Assembly (NCBI RefSeq): GCF_000172555.1
Contig: NZ_ABOX02000050.1
Coordinates: 1-56,856 of the forward strand
DNA length: 56,856 bases
Source: Pedosphaera parvula Ellin514
Lineage (GTDB): Bacteria > Verrucomicrobiota > Verrucomicrobiia > Limisphaerales > Pedosphaeraceae
Direction: 5' to 3'
Shown here: positions 1-8,169 of the stretch, piece by piece
Layout: each line of letters opens with the position of its first letter
How positions within the stretch are numbered: position 1 is the stretch's first letter
The notes under the pieces: model-generated
Databases searched by the model: none
Told to the model about the DNA's origin: nothing
Seen by the model: only the letters and a program-made list of their open reading frames with translations
Position numbers and translations under genes: made by a program

Positions 1-52
1 TCTTCTCCACGATGATGGTCCCATCCCGATCTAAAAAAACAGCGCGTTTCAT
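1..52 (-). CDS. HAD phosphatase, GmhB/HisB-N-like (5' fragment)
   Basis: Only the first 17 codons lie in the window; the gene runs off the left edge. The reverse complement begins at an ATG and reads MKRAVFLDRDGTIIVEK. This is the N-terminal signature of HAD-superfamily phosphatases of the D-glycero-manno-heptose-1,7-bisphosphate 7-phosphatase / histidinol-phosphatase group. The DxDGT motif (DRDGT) contains the nucleophile Asp and the acid/base Asp. Known GmhB enzymes remove the 7-phosphate in ADP-heptose synthesis for lipopolysaccharide. The fragment is too short to separate heptose from histidinol-phosphate specificity. A long intergenic region with promoter-like sequence on the same strand lies upstream. 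Confidence 0.7.
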   Translation of the reverse strand, partial: MKRAVFLDRDGTIIVEK

Positions 53-150
53 TTCAGTTTCAGTCTCAAAAGCGAGATAGATAATCCCCTTTGCTCCGCT
101 TGAAAACCCAAAAAATATCCGCCGGTCGCCTGCCAGCGGTTTTTTCAACC

Positions 151-194
151 TTCCGATACCTTCCGATACCTTCCGATACCTTCCGATACCTTCC
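151..194. repeat. tandem repeat, 10-base unit, 4.4 copies
   Basis: The unit TTCCGATACC occurs four times head to tail, followed by a partial TTCC. The copies are identical, so this is a recent slippage-type expansion. It lies in non-coding DNA between the GmhB-like gene and the ABC permease gene. Copy number may vary between strains. No function is evident. Confidence 0.95.
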
Positions 195-364
195 ACTTTT
201 TACATTCGCGATTCGAAATTCAGTATTCGCAATTTCCATCGCCCCCATACACGTATTAACTGCCAAACTGCCCCTGAACACTGACCATGAACCATCCTTC
301 CCAAATCCGAACTTCGAACCCGCATTTCTGAATGCCACGTTCTTTTCCATAAATTTTAACTGAA

Positions 365-384
365 GTTAGCGCGAGTTAGCGCGA
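365..384. repeat. two-copy 10-base tandem repeat
   Basis: GTTAGCGCGA occurs twice in direct succession. It is intergenic and of unknown role. The GCGC core could be a binding site or a slippage product. Confidence 0.8.
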
Positions 385-535
385 CTCCGCTTCGAAAACT
401 TTTCATTTCACCGTGAGCGACTTTGGAGGCATCTGGCCAAACGTCTACCTTTCCCCCAATTCCCCCTCGCTTGGATTGACTTTTCACTAACATAAGTCTT
501 GGTCCGCTCTCAGTTTTTTAACTTACAATAATGAT

Positions 536-598
536 AAATTATGAAGTAAAACAACATATGTCAACTTATTTGTATGACTTTGTTTGACAAATGTCAAA
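536..598 (-). promoter_or_regulatory. putative tandem sigma70-like promoters with an inverted repeat
   Basis: On the minus strand a TTGACA box (597-592) is followed after 17 bases by TACAAA (574-569). A second TTGACA (564-559) is followed after 15 bases by CATAAT (543-538). The upstream -35 box is half of a perfect inverted repeat, TTTGACA-AA-TGTCAAA, at 583-598, which could be an operator. Both elements point at the GmhB-like gene, but about 490 bases from its start, so the transcript would have a long leader. This is inferred from sequence only. Confidence 0.35.
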
Positions 599-783
599 AT
601 TTGTCCTCCCGAACAAACAATCTGATCCCAGCCCTTATCCTAGGACGATTTGATCTGGATCGCAGTTGAAGCTGCCATCTCGCTACTCATGTTGGTTCGG
701 GCGAATTCATGACCTCACTTGCTCCAAATGAAGGTGAAGCGCCGCACCCTGCGCCCCTTTCACCTTAGACAATAATCCCTGAT

Positions 784-1197
784 TCACCCCGCAATCACCG
801 GCGGCACATTCTCTCCACGCCGCCTCAACAACCTGCCCAACAGTGATTGCTTCGGCGTAAACCGCTGCAACGCCAGTTCTCGAAAATTCCTCTTCACCTT
901 CCGCCACGCCATCAGCCCATATATCAAATCCGTCACCATCCCGAGCCCAAACCACAGCCCCACAAAAAATGGCCACTTCGGCTCGTATGACCACCCAAAA
1001 ACTTTAATCATCATGCCGATAATGATGAGAATGGCGATGTACAGAATCCACGGCGCGACCAACATTCTCACCACCGTGGTTCCGGTGATTCGATTTGGAT
1101 TCTTGATCGACAACGCCACGGAAATCGCCACCCAGCTAATCGCTGTTACATCCGCCACCAGCATAACCATGCCCGCAAGCCACACCGTCGGGTTCAT
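784..1197 (-). CDS. C-terminal part of ABC-2 permease, separated by an in-frame TAG
   Basis: This 137-residue hydrophobic protein has about three membrane segments and ends in a basic tail rich in Arg. It lies in exactly the same frame as the permease ORF upstream (1207-2463). Only the TAG and three codons separate that ORF from this ATG. No Shine-Dalgarno-like sequence precedes the ATG. The upstream ORF ends one helix after its second ABC-2 signature, and this segment supplies the helices that should follow. I read it as the natural C-terminus of one protein of about 560 residues, cut by a nonsense change, a sequencing error or a readthrough stop. An independent small membrane protein is possible but less likely. 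Confidence 0.65.
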   Translation of the reverse strand: MNPTVWLAGMVMLVADVTAISWVAISVALSIKNPNRITGTTVVRMLVAPWILYIAILIIIGMMIKVFGWSYEPKWPFFVGLWFGLGMVTDLIYGLMAWRKVKRNFRELALQRFTPKQSLLGRLLRRRGENVPPVIAG

Positions 1198-1206
1198 CGG
1201 ATTTTG

Positions 1207-2463
1207 CTAACCACTGAGGGGCTGCAGCGATGCTGCCATGAAAATCACCTGCATCCCAATCACCAGCGTCAGCGGCCAGAAAAATTGCCGCCCCAGGGCT
1301 AGGAACTGTCCGCGCAAAATATCTTTGACCGTCATTCGTGTGGATAAAACCAGTTCCAATGCCCCAAGCTTTCGATCCTGCCCCAACTTCCGTCCAGCCT
1401 CTGCTGCCACCCACAGTTTCAACTTTGCGTTCAGCATTATCGCCGTCGGAAAATAAATGGCTTCAGTGTACCAGATGCTTCCAAGGTTTATGCCTCCCCA
1501 AATCCAGAAACAACCACCAGCCAGCAATAATATCCAAACCTGCGTCGGCTTGAACCAGACACGACTCGCCAGCCAGTAAAAGGCATTCATATCCAGTAAT
1601 CGCGTCCGGAATGCTTTCCGTCGCCCCTCACTCCCATACACCCAGCGCTGCACCGTCTCCCGCCACTGCGCCGCTCCCTTCCTGCCCGGCTTCTCCTGCC
1701 AGACTCGCGGCAGGATAACACTGGCTCCGATCAAGAACGCCCATAAACAGCCATGAACTATCCCGATCGAATACCAAAAAAGCTTCGGCGAAGAACGGTA
1801 CGTGCTATCAAAAGCACCTGCGAAGCCCGCAAACGGACAGGGCAATAATAATGCACTGGCAAACTGGCTTCGGTGCGTGGGAGTAAGGAATAATATGGTT
1901 CCCGCACAAACTGGAAGCACCACGCTAAAGAACACCAGTAAAACGCACGTGGCCACCACGGCTTTTCGCGCGTTTTTGCTTAATGAAGATACAAACACAC
2001 CAATGGCCAGCGAGAATACAAACGTGTTCAACAAAACCAGGATCATCCGGGAGAACTCTCCCTGTGTCACACCACCCACCAACAGCGGCAATGCCAGGAT
2101 TGGAAAAATTGCCAGCAATCCATAAAAGCCTCTCAACGACGTCGCCGCAATTTTTCCCATCACCACGTCGTATCCCTTCAGATCCGTCAAAAAGAGCAAT
2201 CCCAGCGTTCCTTCCCGCTTCTCTTCGCTTAAACAATCAGACGTCGAACGCACACCCGCCGCCAGGCAGTATAAAAACGCCAGCGCCGAAAGCACCCAAA
2301 ACAGTAACTGGCCGAATTGTCGCGACGAATCTTTATACGTCGCCATATAAACAAAGCTGCTGACCACGATTGCCATCAGCACCACCAATGAGCGCATCCG
2401 GTACGTGACCGGGCGTCGCGCCGCCACTCGCAACTCTCGTTCAACTATTGGCAGCAAGGTCAT
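1207..2463 (-). CDS. ABC-2 type transporter permease (truncated by TAG)
   Basis: Integral membrane subunit of an ABC exporter, 418 residues. Two copies of the ABC-2 signature are visible: EEKREGTLGLLFLTDLKGYD around residues 80-99 and DRKLGALELVLSTRMTVKD around 363-381. Each resembles the cytoplasmic loop motif E-(K/R)-x-G-T-L-(E/G)-L-L of ABC-2 permeases. The first copy is followed by several membrane helices, the second by only one before the TAG; the missing helices are encoded in frame just downstream (784-1197). The ATG overlaps the stop of the HEAT-repeat gene by four bases (ATGA), so the two are translationally coupled. No ATPase gene lies in the window. Substrate unknown. Confidence 0.8.
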   Translation of the reverse strand: MTLLPIVERELRVAARRPVTYRMRSLVVLMAIVVSSFVYMATYKDSSRQFGQLLFWVLSALAFLYCLAAGVRSTSDCLSEEKREGTLGLLFLTDLKGYDVVMGKIAATSLRGFYGLLAIFPILALPLLVGGVTQGEFSRMILVLLNTFVFSLAIGVFVSSLSKNARKAVVATCVLLVFFSVVLPVCAGTILFLTPTHRSQFASALLLPCPFAGFAGAFDSTYRSSPKLFWYSIGIVHGCLWAFLIGASVILPRVWQEKPGRKGAAQWRETVQRWVYGSEGRRKAFRTRLLDMNAFYWLASRVWFKPTQVWILLLAGGCFWIWGGINLGSIWYTEAIYFPTAIMLNAKLKLWVAAEAGRKLGQDRKLGALELVLSTRMTVKDILRGQFLALGRQFFWPLTLVIGMQVIFMAASLQPLSG

Positions 2464-3539
2464 GGTTTTGCACCTTCCTTTTTAGCCAGGGCTTGCGGCT
2501 CAATCGCGCGCAAGGCATTGGCCGCCTGGAGTTGCACCGAGTAATCAGCATCCTTTAAACAACCTAGAATTTCCGGCACCGCTGGCCGGGCCGCCATGCC
2601 AAACGAGCGTAATCCTTCCAGTGAAGTCCGCCGCACAAAAACATTGGTGGATTTCAGGAACGGAATCATGGCGGGAATGCAAATCTCCGGCTGGCTGTGA
2701 ATCTGCCCCAAGGCCCTCAAAGCGGTTGCATGCAAACTCTTGTTAGTGGTTTGCAGCCCGGCCACGAGCAATGGCACCACCACTTCGGTATTCGTCCCGA
2801 TCCTCGAAACCAACATGGCACGCTGATTCCATCGAGCCTCGTTCGAGGTATCTTTCAAACTCTCGATGTATGGCAGAAATGAGTCCCCACGGATTTTTAT
2901 CAATGCAAACTCCGCGGCCGGACTATTCGTGGTGGCAGACAGAACGGGAATCGCCAGTTGGGCAACCGGCCCCACATCAGCCAAAGCCAGCGCCGTCCAG
3001 TACCTCAACTCTTCCCCCCGCTGCCCTTTGGGCGCCAATTCATACAGCCTCACCATCTCTCGCACCGCATCCCTGGCTTCCGGCCCAATATTTCCCAGGC
3101 ATTTAACTGCTGTTACAGCCACATCGTGATCCTTCGGATCAAGCAGGCGGGCGAGCTCCGGCACCGCCGGCTTCGCCCGTGCCCCGAGTATGTTAAATGC
3201 CCAAACCACCTTTTGCCGCAACCCATCCTGCGGCGGCAAATGTAAAAAATGCATCGATTTGTCCCTGCCCAAGTCGTTAACAATGGCGCGAAAGACCGAC
3301 GATTGCCCCCGCACGCCCTCTACCAGCACCGGCAACGCTTCTGCGCCCAATGCTCGAATGGCTTCCTCCGCCCGCTCCTCAGCCTTGGTATCACCCCCGG
3401 CTTCATAGGTTTCCTGCAGCCACACAATCAATGTCTTGCCCTGGTAAACAGGTTCATGCGGACGCAGCACCAACCAGGCAAATCCAGCCAGCAATGCGGC
3501 TGTAAAAATGCCGGGCAGAAAGCTTCGCAACTTCACCAT
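2460..3539 (-). CDS. membrane-anchored HEAT-repeat protein
   Basis: A 359-residue protein with one N-terminal membrane helix (about residues 7-26, followed by RPHEP) and then a solenoid of HEAT-like repeats. Recurrent units resemble AxPALxxLLxDxDxxVRxxAxxALGxIG, for example around ELARLLDPKDHDVAVTAVKC, GLQTTNKSLHATALRALG and ILGCLKDADYSVQLQAANAL. HEAT solenoids mediate protein contacts; the partner is unknown. It is the first gene of a probable operon with the ABC-2 permease (four-base overlap), so it may support that transporter. The topology suggests a single-pass anchor with a periplasmic or cytoplasmic solenoid. No catalytic motif is visible. Confidence 0.8.
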   Translation of the reverse strand: MVKLRSFLPGIFTAALLAGFAWLVLRPHEPVYQGKTLIVWLQETYEAGGDTKAEERAEEAIRALGAEALPVLVEGVRGQSSVFRAIVNDLGRDKSMHFLHLPPQDGLRQKVVWAFNILGARAKPAVPELARLLDPKDHDVAVTAVKCLGNIGPEARDAVREMVRLYELAPKGQRGEELRYWTALALADVGPVAQLAIPVLSATTNSPAAEFALIKIRGDSFLPYIESLKDTSNEARWNQRAMLVSRIGTNTEVVVPLLVAGLQTTNKSLHATALRALGQIHSQPEICIPAMIPFLKSTNVFVRRTSLEGLRSFGMAARPAVPEILGCLKDADYSVQLQAANALRAIEPQALAKKEGAKP

Positions 3540-3660
3540 CCTTGCATTAAAACCGTTTTACCCCACAAATCCAGCAAACTTTGCCTCATCAGAATTTAAA
3601 TGCAGGACTCCCCCCTTCAGTTCAGTCCGAGGTTTCCCAATCCTCTTCCCGTCCTCCTTG

Positions 3661-3740
3661 TATCTGCGTTCAATCATCGTTTCATCTGTGGCCACAAATG
3701 CCTATTCGTGAAAAATTCGTGTGCATTCGTGGTTAAACTC
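3661..3740. repeat. degenerate intergenic TTCGTG-type repeat cluster
   Basis: The spacer between the HEAT gene and the pseudopilin gene contains closely spaced variants of one word: ATTCGTGAAAAATTCGTG followed by CATTCGTGG, preceded by a TCTGCGTT/ATCTGTGG pair. Similar word families occur in the spacers near 200-240 and 52020-52250 (TTCGCG, ATCTGCG variants). This looks like a dispersed, degenerate repeat class rather than coding sequence. Its role is unknown. Confidence 0.5.
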
Positions 3741-3751
3741 TTTCCTCAAAG

Positions 3752-4558
3752 CTACGGCAAAACATGCCCATCATATGTCCATTGAATATCAGGCCGTCCC
3801 GGATCCACCGCCTTCGTCACCGCATTGCTGCAAATATACGAATACTTGAAATACGCCGCATGCCCATCTCCAAAAACGATGTTCGACCCCGCGCCATGCC
3901 GCGATGAAATCCTCCGCGTGTTGCAATGCGAAACAGAAAGTTCATGATCCACGTCAGTGCCATAAAACGGAGTCTCTGACGCATGCGCGCGGACTTCAGA
4001 TTGCACCACGAATGCAGAAGGATTCAGCACGCTTTTGGCACTGAACTTCACATCCGCTGACAACCCATCATTGCCCTTGTGATTCATCGCATAGTGGAAC
4101 ACCAACCGCACCAGCGGATCCAGTTCGGACGGCTTTGCACTTGCCGTGGCACAGGTAAAAATCGTTTTGCCATTCACCAGGCTCGCCGGATCATTTGCAT
4201 ATTGCCACATCGGATTTTTCCCGACGTATGGAGGCAATGCATTGAACCAGGCATCATTCCCCTGACCCGCCGCCGCGAACGCCGCCAGGTCGGTCCACAG
4301 TGGATTATCCTGATCATAGCCCGGAGATCCCGGCGTTCCATTCGGAATTCTGGCAATCGGAAATGCCCCGCCGCTGTCCTCCTGGTACATCACGTGGGCC
4401 AACCCCCATTGTTTAAGATTGCTGATGCAACCCGTCCGCTGCGCCTTCTCTTTCGCCTTCGCCAACGCCGGCAATAACAGCCCTGCAAGAATGGCGATGA
4501 TTGCAATCACCACCAACAATTCGATCAACGTAAATCCCGATTCCCGCAGTTTCTTCAT
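3752..4558 (-). CDS. type II secretion/type IV pilin-like pseudopilin, H-x9-DG type
   Basis: A 268-residue prepilin-like protein. The start at 4558 is chosen because GGAAGGAAT precedes the ATG and the signal then begins directly as [15 protein letters not shown]; an earlier start would add 19 unlikely residues. The class III signal has the G-FTLIE cleavage and methylation site, then the hydrophobic helix [18 protein letters not shown]. PilD-type peptidase should cut before Phe. The C-terminus carries [13 protein letters not shown], the H-x9-DG signature common in PVC bacteria, which often have very many copies. It probably forms part of a pseudopilus or an extracellular matrix. It lies next to an Ig-like secreted protein, and the same pairing recurs at 7148-10353. 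Confidence 0.88.
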   Translation of the reverse strand: MKKLRESGFTLIELLVVIAIIAILAGLLLPALAKAKEKAQRTGCISNLKQWGLAHVMYQEDSGGAFPIARIPNGTPGSPGYDQDNPLWTDLAAFAAAGQGNDAWFNALPPYVGKNPMWQYANDPASLVNGKTIFTCATASAKPSELDPLVRLVFHYAMNHKGNDGLSADVKFSAKSVLNPSAFVVQSEVRAHASETPFYGTDVDHELSVSHCNTRRISSRHGAGSNIVFGDGHAAYFKYSYICSNAVTKAVDPGRPDIQWTYDGHVLP

Positions 4559-4751
4559 AATTCCTTCCACTGATTTCCCAAGGCTTCGGATTCGCACGGC
4601 AGCGGCATTACTCACGCGGCCTCAGTTCTCATGCACAACCCAATGTTGCCCGGCAGAAGGAATGTGGCTGAAGACTCGAAATCCCGCTTGCGGTCGCTTG
4701 CCATTCTTTTGCGGTTGCTTGCTATCCCGGAAAACAGCCGTCATCCGCTAA

Positions 4752-4783
4752 ATAAAAAAGGGACGGCACCGAAATGCCGTCCC
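4752..4783 (-). terminator. intrinsic terminator of the Ig-like protein gene
   Basis: A perfect 9-base-pair stem (GGGACGGCA / TGCCGTCCC) with a six-base loop is followed on the minus strand by a run of T residues. It sits 27 bases after the stop of the Ig-like gene and separates it from the pseudopilin gene downstream. Confidence 0.9.
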
Positions 4784-4809
4784 TGCTCAACTTAAGTTGT
4801 GAGTCGTGC

Positions 4810-6861
4810 CTAGTATTTCAAACGGAAAAACTTCTGCGCTCCGCTTGCCGACGTCGTATAAGGGCTCGTCGCTCCAGCAATAGTGCCATAAGTCCCATCC
4901 ACCGTCGTCGCCGATTGCAACGTAAACGACGCATTCGTCCAACTCAGCGTCACATTGCTGCCCGAGAGCACAATGTTTAACGGAATCGACGTCGGCGTAA
5001 CACTGCCCGCGTTACCAAAAACATTCACCAGGTCGAACCGGATGGTCCCGCCGCCTGTGCCTGCATTATAAGACCCCGTAGTTCCAACGTAGTTCGCGTT
5101 CGTGGTCCCAATTGCTGTGCTCTCGAATTCTGATACTATCCGGAACGCAAAATTGGGATTGTTATTCACACCTGGAATGCCGGACAAATCGCTCGAAAAA
5201 AACACGAATGAGTTATTTGTTGCATTCATCACAATCAAGTCGCCGTCGACAAAATTGATGCCGTCGGTGCTGTATTGCAGGCGCTCATATTTGCTCGCCG
5301 TGTTGCTATGGCGCTGCTCCCAGGTTAACAGGATGTTTTGGTAGCCCACCGTATTCACGTTAAATTGCACACCTGCCATTTTATTGCTGGTTCCCTGGGT
5401 TGGATAAAATTGCGTGTTCCATCCGCTGTTGGCGGACCCTGGAACTCCCGCTGCGTCTGAAAATGACCCACTGGCGAACGAGCCGTTTGTTCCCACGACT
5501 GTCAATGCCGTACCTGCTCCCGAGGAAGGCGCCGGGCTGGCTGTGGAAAGCGCATTCGTGGCATTAAAGTCCCACCGGGCAAGCTGCGTAGAGGGCGTGC
5601 TCAGGAGCGTCAAGGTTGCCACCGCACTCGTAATTGAACCCGAAGGATTCGAAACCACTATCTGGTAGGAACCCTGATCTGCAGCCTGGGCGTTGATCAC
5701 GTTAAGCGCTGTTGTGGTTGCATCAGGAATATCCGTGCCGTTGTGCTTCCACTGATAGCTCAGCGGGGCAACGCCAGCAGCCGAAGCAAAGAAGTTGGCA
5801 GTGTCTCCAATAATATTCGTGCGGCTTGCCGGCTGTTGGTTGACGGCCGGATCCACGATGGTTAATGACACAATCGAGCTTGTGACCGCCCCGGCATCAT
5901 TCGTAATGACCACCGAGTAGCTGCCGGCATCGCTGCTGGCGAGGTTCGTAATGGTAAGCGTCGGCCCTGCTGAACCGGCCACGTTTCCGAAATCGCTCAG
6001 GGCATTCCCGTCTTTGATCCACTGATAAACCAGCGGCGCTGATCCGGTGGCCACTACAGTAAATGTTGCCGCCGACGCCGCGTTGTTCGTGCGACTGACG
6101 GGTTGGGTGGTGATGGCAGGAGGATTGGTCACCGGCGGGGCACCGGTAAAGCTCACCGTCAAATTATCTATAGCTAACGCATGGTCGTTACCCGCGTCGT
6201 TCAGATCCAACCAGCGCAGAAAAATTTCTTGTCCAGGCAGAACCGACACTCCTGAAAGCACAATGCCGCTGAAAACATGTTGGTTGGCCGCCGCATTTCC
6301 ATCCAGGGCGGCCGCCGTCGCGCCAGTGGTTGGGCTGGTAAAGTCGAGCGCAGGCACAGCCGTCCAAGTCAGGGTAGTCCCGGCATCAGAACTGGTAATT
6401 GGCGTCGCACTCACCATATACGAGAACGTCAAGGGCTGCGCCGTCGCATTGCCGCCGTTGCGCCATTGTTCGCCGGTATAGGAAATCGTAATATTATTAA
6501 CCGCCTCCGCCGTGTCGTTGACCAGGCGCACACCATACGCCAGGTTTCCCACGGTGCCTGACCCAATTGAGCCTAATGCGCGATCAGTTGCTGCACTGGC
6601 ACCGAAGCTGTAGAGCGCGCCTGCCGTGCCGCTGCCTGTGCCCGCTTGATATGCAGCGAGCGCAGCGCCTGCGCTTTTGGAGGCATACCAGCCCGTCAAT
6701 GTGGAATTATCCGTCCACGTATTCGCCGTGCCGGTATTGGCCAGCGTGTCAAAGTTCTGTGAATAAGTTCCGGCGCTCATCTGCACCTGCGCTTCCGCTC
6801 GCAAGTACGCAAAAGCTGCCAGCGTGGTTGCCGACAGCGTAATCAGTTTATGCATTTTCAT
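4810..6861 (-). CDS. secreted Ig-like repeat protein
   Basis: About 683 residues with a signal peptide (MKMHKLITLSATTLAAFAYL, then a likely cut after AEA). The ATG at 6861 is preferred over a TTG two codons earlier. An N-terminal beta-rich region (about 27-240) is followed by two Ig-like domains (about 245-335 and 335-420), each with the YQW...ADxGSYxxVVxN pattern (LVYQWIKDG...DAGSYSVVITN; LSYQWKHNG...DQGSYQIVVSN). A jelly-roll-like region (about 430-620) follows, then a C-terminal module ending in QKFFRLKY, a tail typical of such proteins in this lineage. It is probably exported to the cell surface or medium for adhesion or polysaccharide binding. No catalytic motif was seen. A hairpin terminator follows. 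Confidence 0.85.
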   Translation of the reverse strand: MKMHKLITLSATTLAAFAYLRAEAQVQMSAGTYSQNFDTLANTGTANTWTDNSTLTGWYASKSAGAALAAYQAGTGSGTAGALYSFGASAATDRALGSIGSGTVGNLAYGVRLVNDTAEAVNNITISYTGEQWRNGGNATAQPLTFSYMVSATPITSSDAGTTLTWTAVPALDFTSPTTGATAAALDGNAAANQHVFSGIVLSGVSVLPGQEIFLRWLDLNDAGNDHALAIDNLTVSFTGAPPVTNPPAITTQPVSRTNNAASAATFTVVATGSAPLVYQWIKDGNALSDFGNVAGSAGPTLTITNLASSDAGSYSVVITNDAGAVTSSIVSLTIVDPAVNQQPASRTNIIGDTANFFASAAGVAPLSYQWKHNGTDIPDATTTALNVINAQAADQGSYQIVVSNPSGSITSAVATLTLLSTPSTQLARWDFNATNALSTASPAPSSGAGTALTVVGTNGSFASGSFSDAAGVPGSANSGWNTQFYPTQGTSNKMAGVQFNVNTVGYQNILLTWEQRHSNTASKYERLQYSTDGINFVDGDLIVMNATNNSFVFFSSDLSGIPGVNNNPNFAFRIVSEFESTAIGTTNANYVGTTGSYNAGTGGGTIRFDLVNVFGNAGSVTPTSIPLNIVLSGSNVTLSWTNASFTLQSATTVDGTYGTIAGATSPYTTSASGAQKFFRLKY

Positions 6862-7029
6862 AGTCAATTTAGGTTGGGACTCCGGTTAATGAATCTCCCC
6901 GGATAACATTGAGGACTCCTCTCATGAAGGCTGGGGCTATTCTGGATTTTTTCTTCTCGCCCTGAGCATCAGGCCCAGGTTTCAGGCGTACACGATCAAT
7001 TGTACCGTCTACGACTTTCTAACTTCCTA

Positions 7030-7066
7030 TAAAAAGAAAGACCAGGCTCTCGCCCGGCCATTCTTT
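7030..7066 (-). terminator. hairpin terminator after second pseudopilin gene
   Basis: On the minus strand AAAGAA and TTCTTT flank an inner stem (GGCCGGGC / GCCTGG, with mismatch) and a T-rich tail (CTTTTTATAG). It lies about 80 bases after the pseudopilin stop and before the next gene on the same strand. Confidence 0.6.
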
Positions 7067-7147
7067 GATTTATTTAAAAAATGCTACAACGCACAAGATA
7101 TTCGTTGGTCTCGATTATCGAAGGGTTCCAAACATCAAGCTGCGTTG

Positions 7148-7978
7148 TTACCTAACATTATAATCCCAAATAATATCAGAATTATTAGGCTCACCGTTGC
7201 TCGCAGTTCCGTATTTAACTGTGTTCGTCACTGCATCATCCTTGAAGAAATTGGCGTGGCCATCGAGGAAGGCAATTATAGTTCCTTTTTCATGCCGTGA
7301 TCCGACACTCTTGTATCGATTTGCAGGATTCACAGAATTAAATTGTGGCGAACCGTTAACAACCTCTGTAACTGGATTAAAAACGCAATCAAACAGCATC
7401 ACAGTTGCAGATGGTTTCGGAATCGAGGCCAGTTTTGGCATCAAGGGATAAGTCAATGTACCTGCAGAACCCTTTTTTAAATCTATATTAAAAACCATGC
7501 TGAAAAAGCCATTCGCACCACCTCCACTCAGCACAGCATACTCAGAATCACTCATTGAGGCAGCCGGACAATGCCAAATTCTCCCCTTGCCACCGGGAAA
7601 AGGCATTTTCGTTCGCATATTGCCACCCGGATCATGAAAATAATCGGTCAAACGGCGCTCTCCCACGTTTTGCGGTAGCACGTTAAACCATGCATTTAAA
7701 TCATCGGGAGTTCCATCCGGGCCGCCACCAGGATATGTGCCTCCAGCTCCCATGCCATCGCGCGGAATACCATCGGTGTTATCGCCGCTATAGATGTGCT
7801 GGGCAAGCCCCCATTGCTTGAGATCATTAACACAGGCAATTTTCTTTGCCTTTTCTTTGGCCTTGGCCAATGCCGGCAGAAGAAGTCCAGCCAGAATCGC
7901 GATAATTGCGATCACCACCAGCAACTCAATCAAAGTGAAGGCCCTCTTACCCCTTGTTAAACAATTGTTAAAAATCAT
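7148..7978 (-). CDS. pseudopilin, H-x9-DG type (second copy)
   Basis: A 276-residue prepilin-like protein. The leader [13 protein letters not shown] precedes [18 protein letters not shown], the class III signal and hydrophobic helix; the residue before the cut is Ala instead of the usual Gly. After the helix, [10 protein letters not shown] and a DLKQWGLA segment match the first copy at 3752-4558 closely ([17 protein letters not shown]). The C-terminal signature [13 protein letters not shown] is intact. It is probably a minor pseudopilin or pilus-like surface protein. It lies between two Ig-like secreted proteins on the same strand, which suggests a duplicated pair of genes. Confidence 0.87.
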   Translation of the reverse strand: MIFNNCLTRGKRAFTLIELLVVIAIIAILAGLLLPALAKAKEKAKKIACVNDLKQWGLAQHIYSGDNTDGIPRDGMGAGGTYPGGGPDGTPDDLNAWFNVLPQNVGERRLTDYFHDPGGNMRTKMPFPGGKGRIWHCPAASMSDSEYAVLSGGGANGFFSMVFNIDLKKGSAGTLTYPLMPKLASIPKPSATVMLFDCVFNPVTEVVNGSPQFNSVNPANRYKSVGSRHEKGTIIAFLDGHANFFKDDAVTNTVKYGTASNGEPNNSDIIWDYNVR

Positions 7979-8113
7979 GTTGGGAACGGGTGAAATATTA
8001 GTACATCTGCTGGCCGATATTTTTTTAGAGTTACCTTACTCTACCATTGGCCAAGTTTAAAAAGCAAGCTTCCTAATAGTATCTAATCTTGGATAGAACA
8101 AGCGTCTTATTGG

Positions 8114-8146
8114 AGAAAAGCGCCCCAACCCGAGGCCAGGGCGCTT
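8114..8146 (-). terminator. hairpin terminator after Ig/OB-domain protein gene
   Basis: An 8-base-pair stem (AAGCGCCC / GGGCGCTT) encloses a 13-base loop and is followed on the minus strand by TTTTCTCC. It is 24 bases past the stop at 8170. The T run is short, so efficiency is uncertain. Confidence 0.65.
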
Positions 8147-8169
8147 ATTGATATTGTCTATGAATCTCC

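Larger units (their letters stand above)
53..783. other. intergenic region with short repeats and promoter-like sequence
   Basis: This stretch of about 730 bases holds no credible gene. The two small opposing frames near 66-363 run through tandem repeats and resemble no protein I know. It contains a four-copy 10-base tandem repeat (151-194), a run of ATTCG-like words (about 200-240), a two-copy GTTAGCGCGA repeat (365-384) and an AT-rich, promoter-like segment at 536-598 facing the GmhB-like gene. Confidence 0.6.

Noticed and set aside
151-194. Tandem repeat as a CRISPR array
   Set aside because: Units are 10 bases without spacers and there are no cas genes.
66-363. Two opposing small frames over the tandem repeat (94 and 90 residues)
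   Set aside because: They run through the 10-base repeat and ATTCG word cluster, have no ribosome site or domain, and are not in the style of neighbouring genes.
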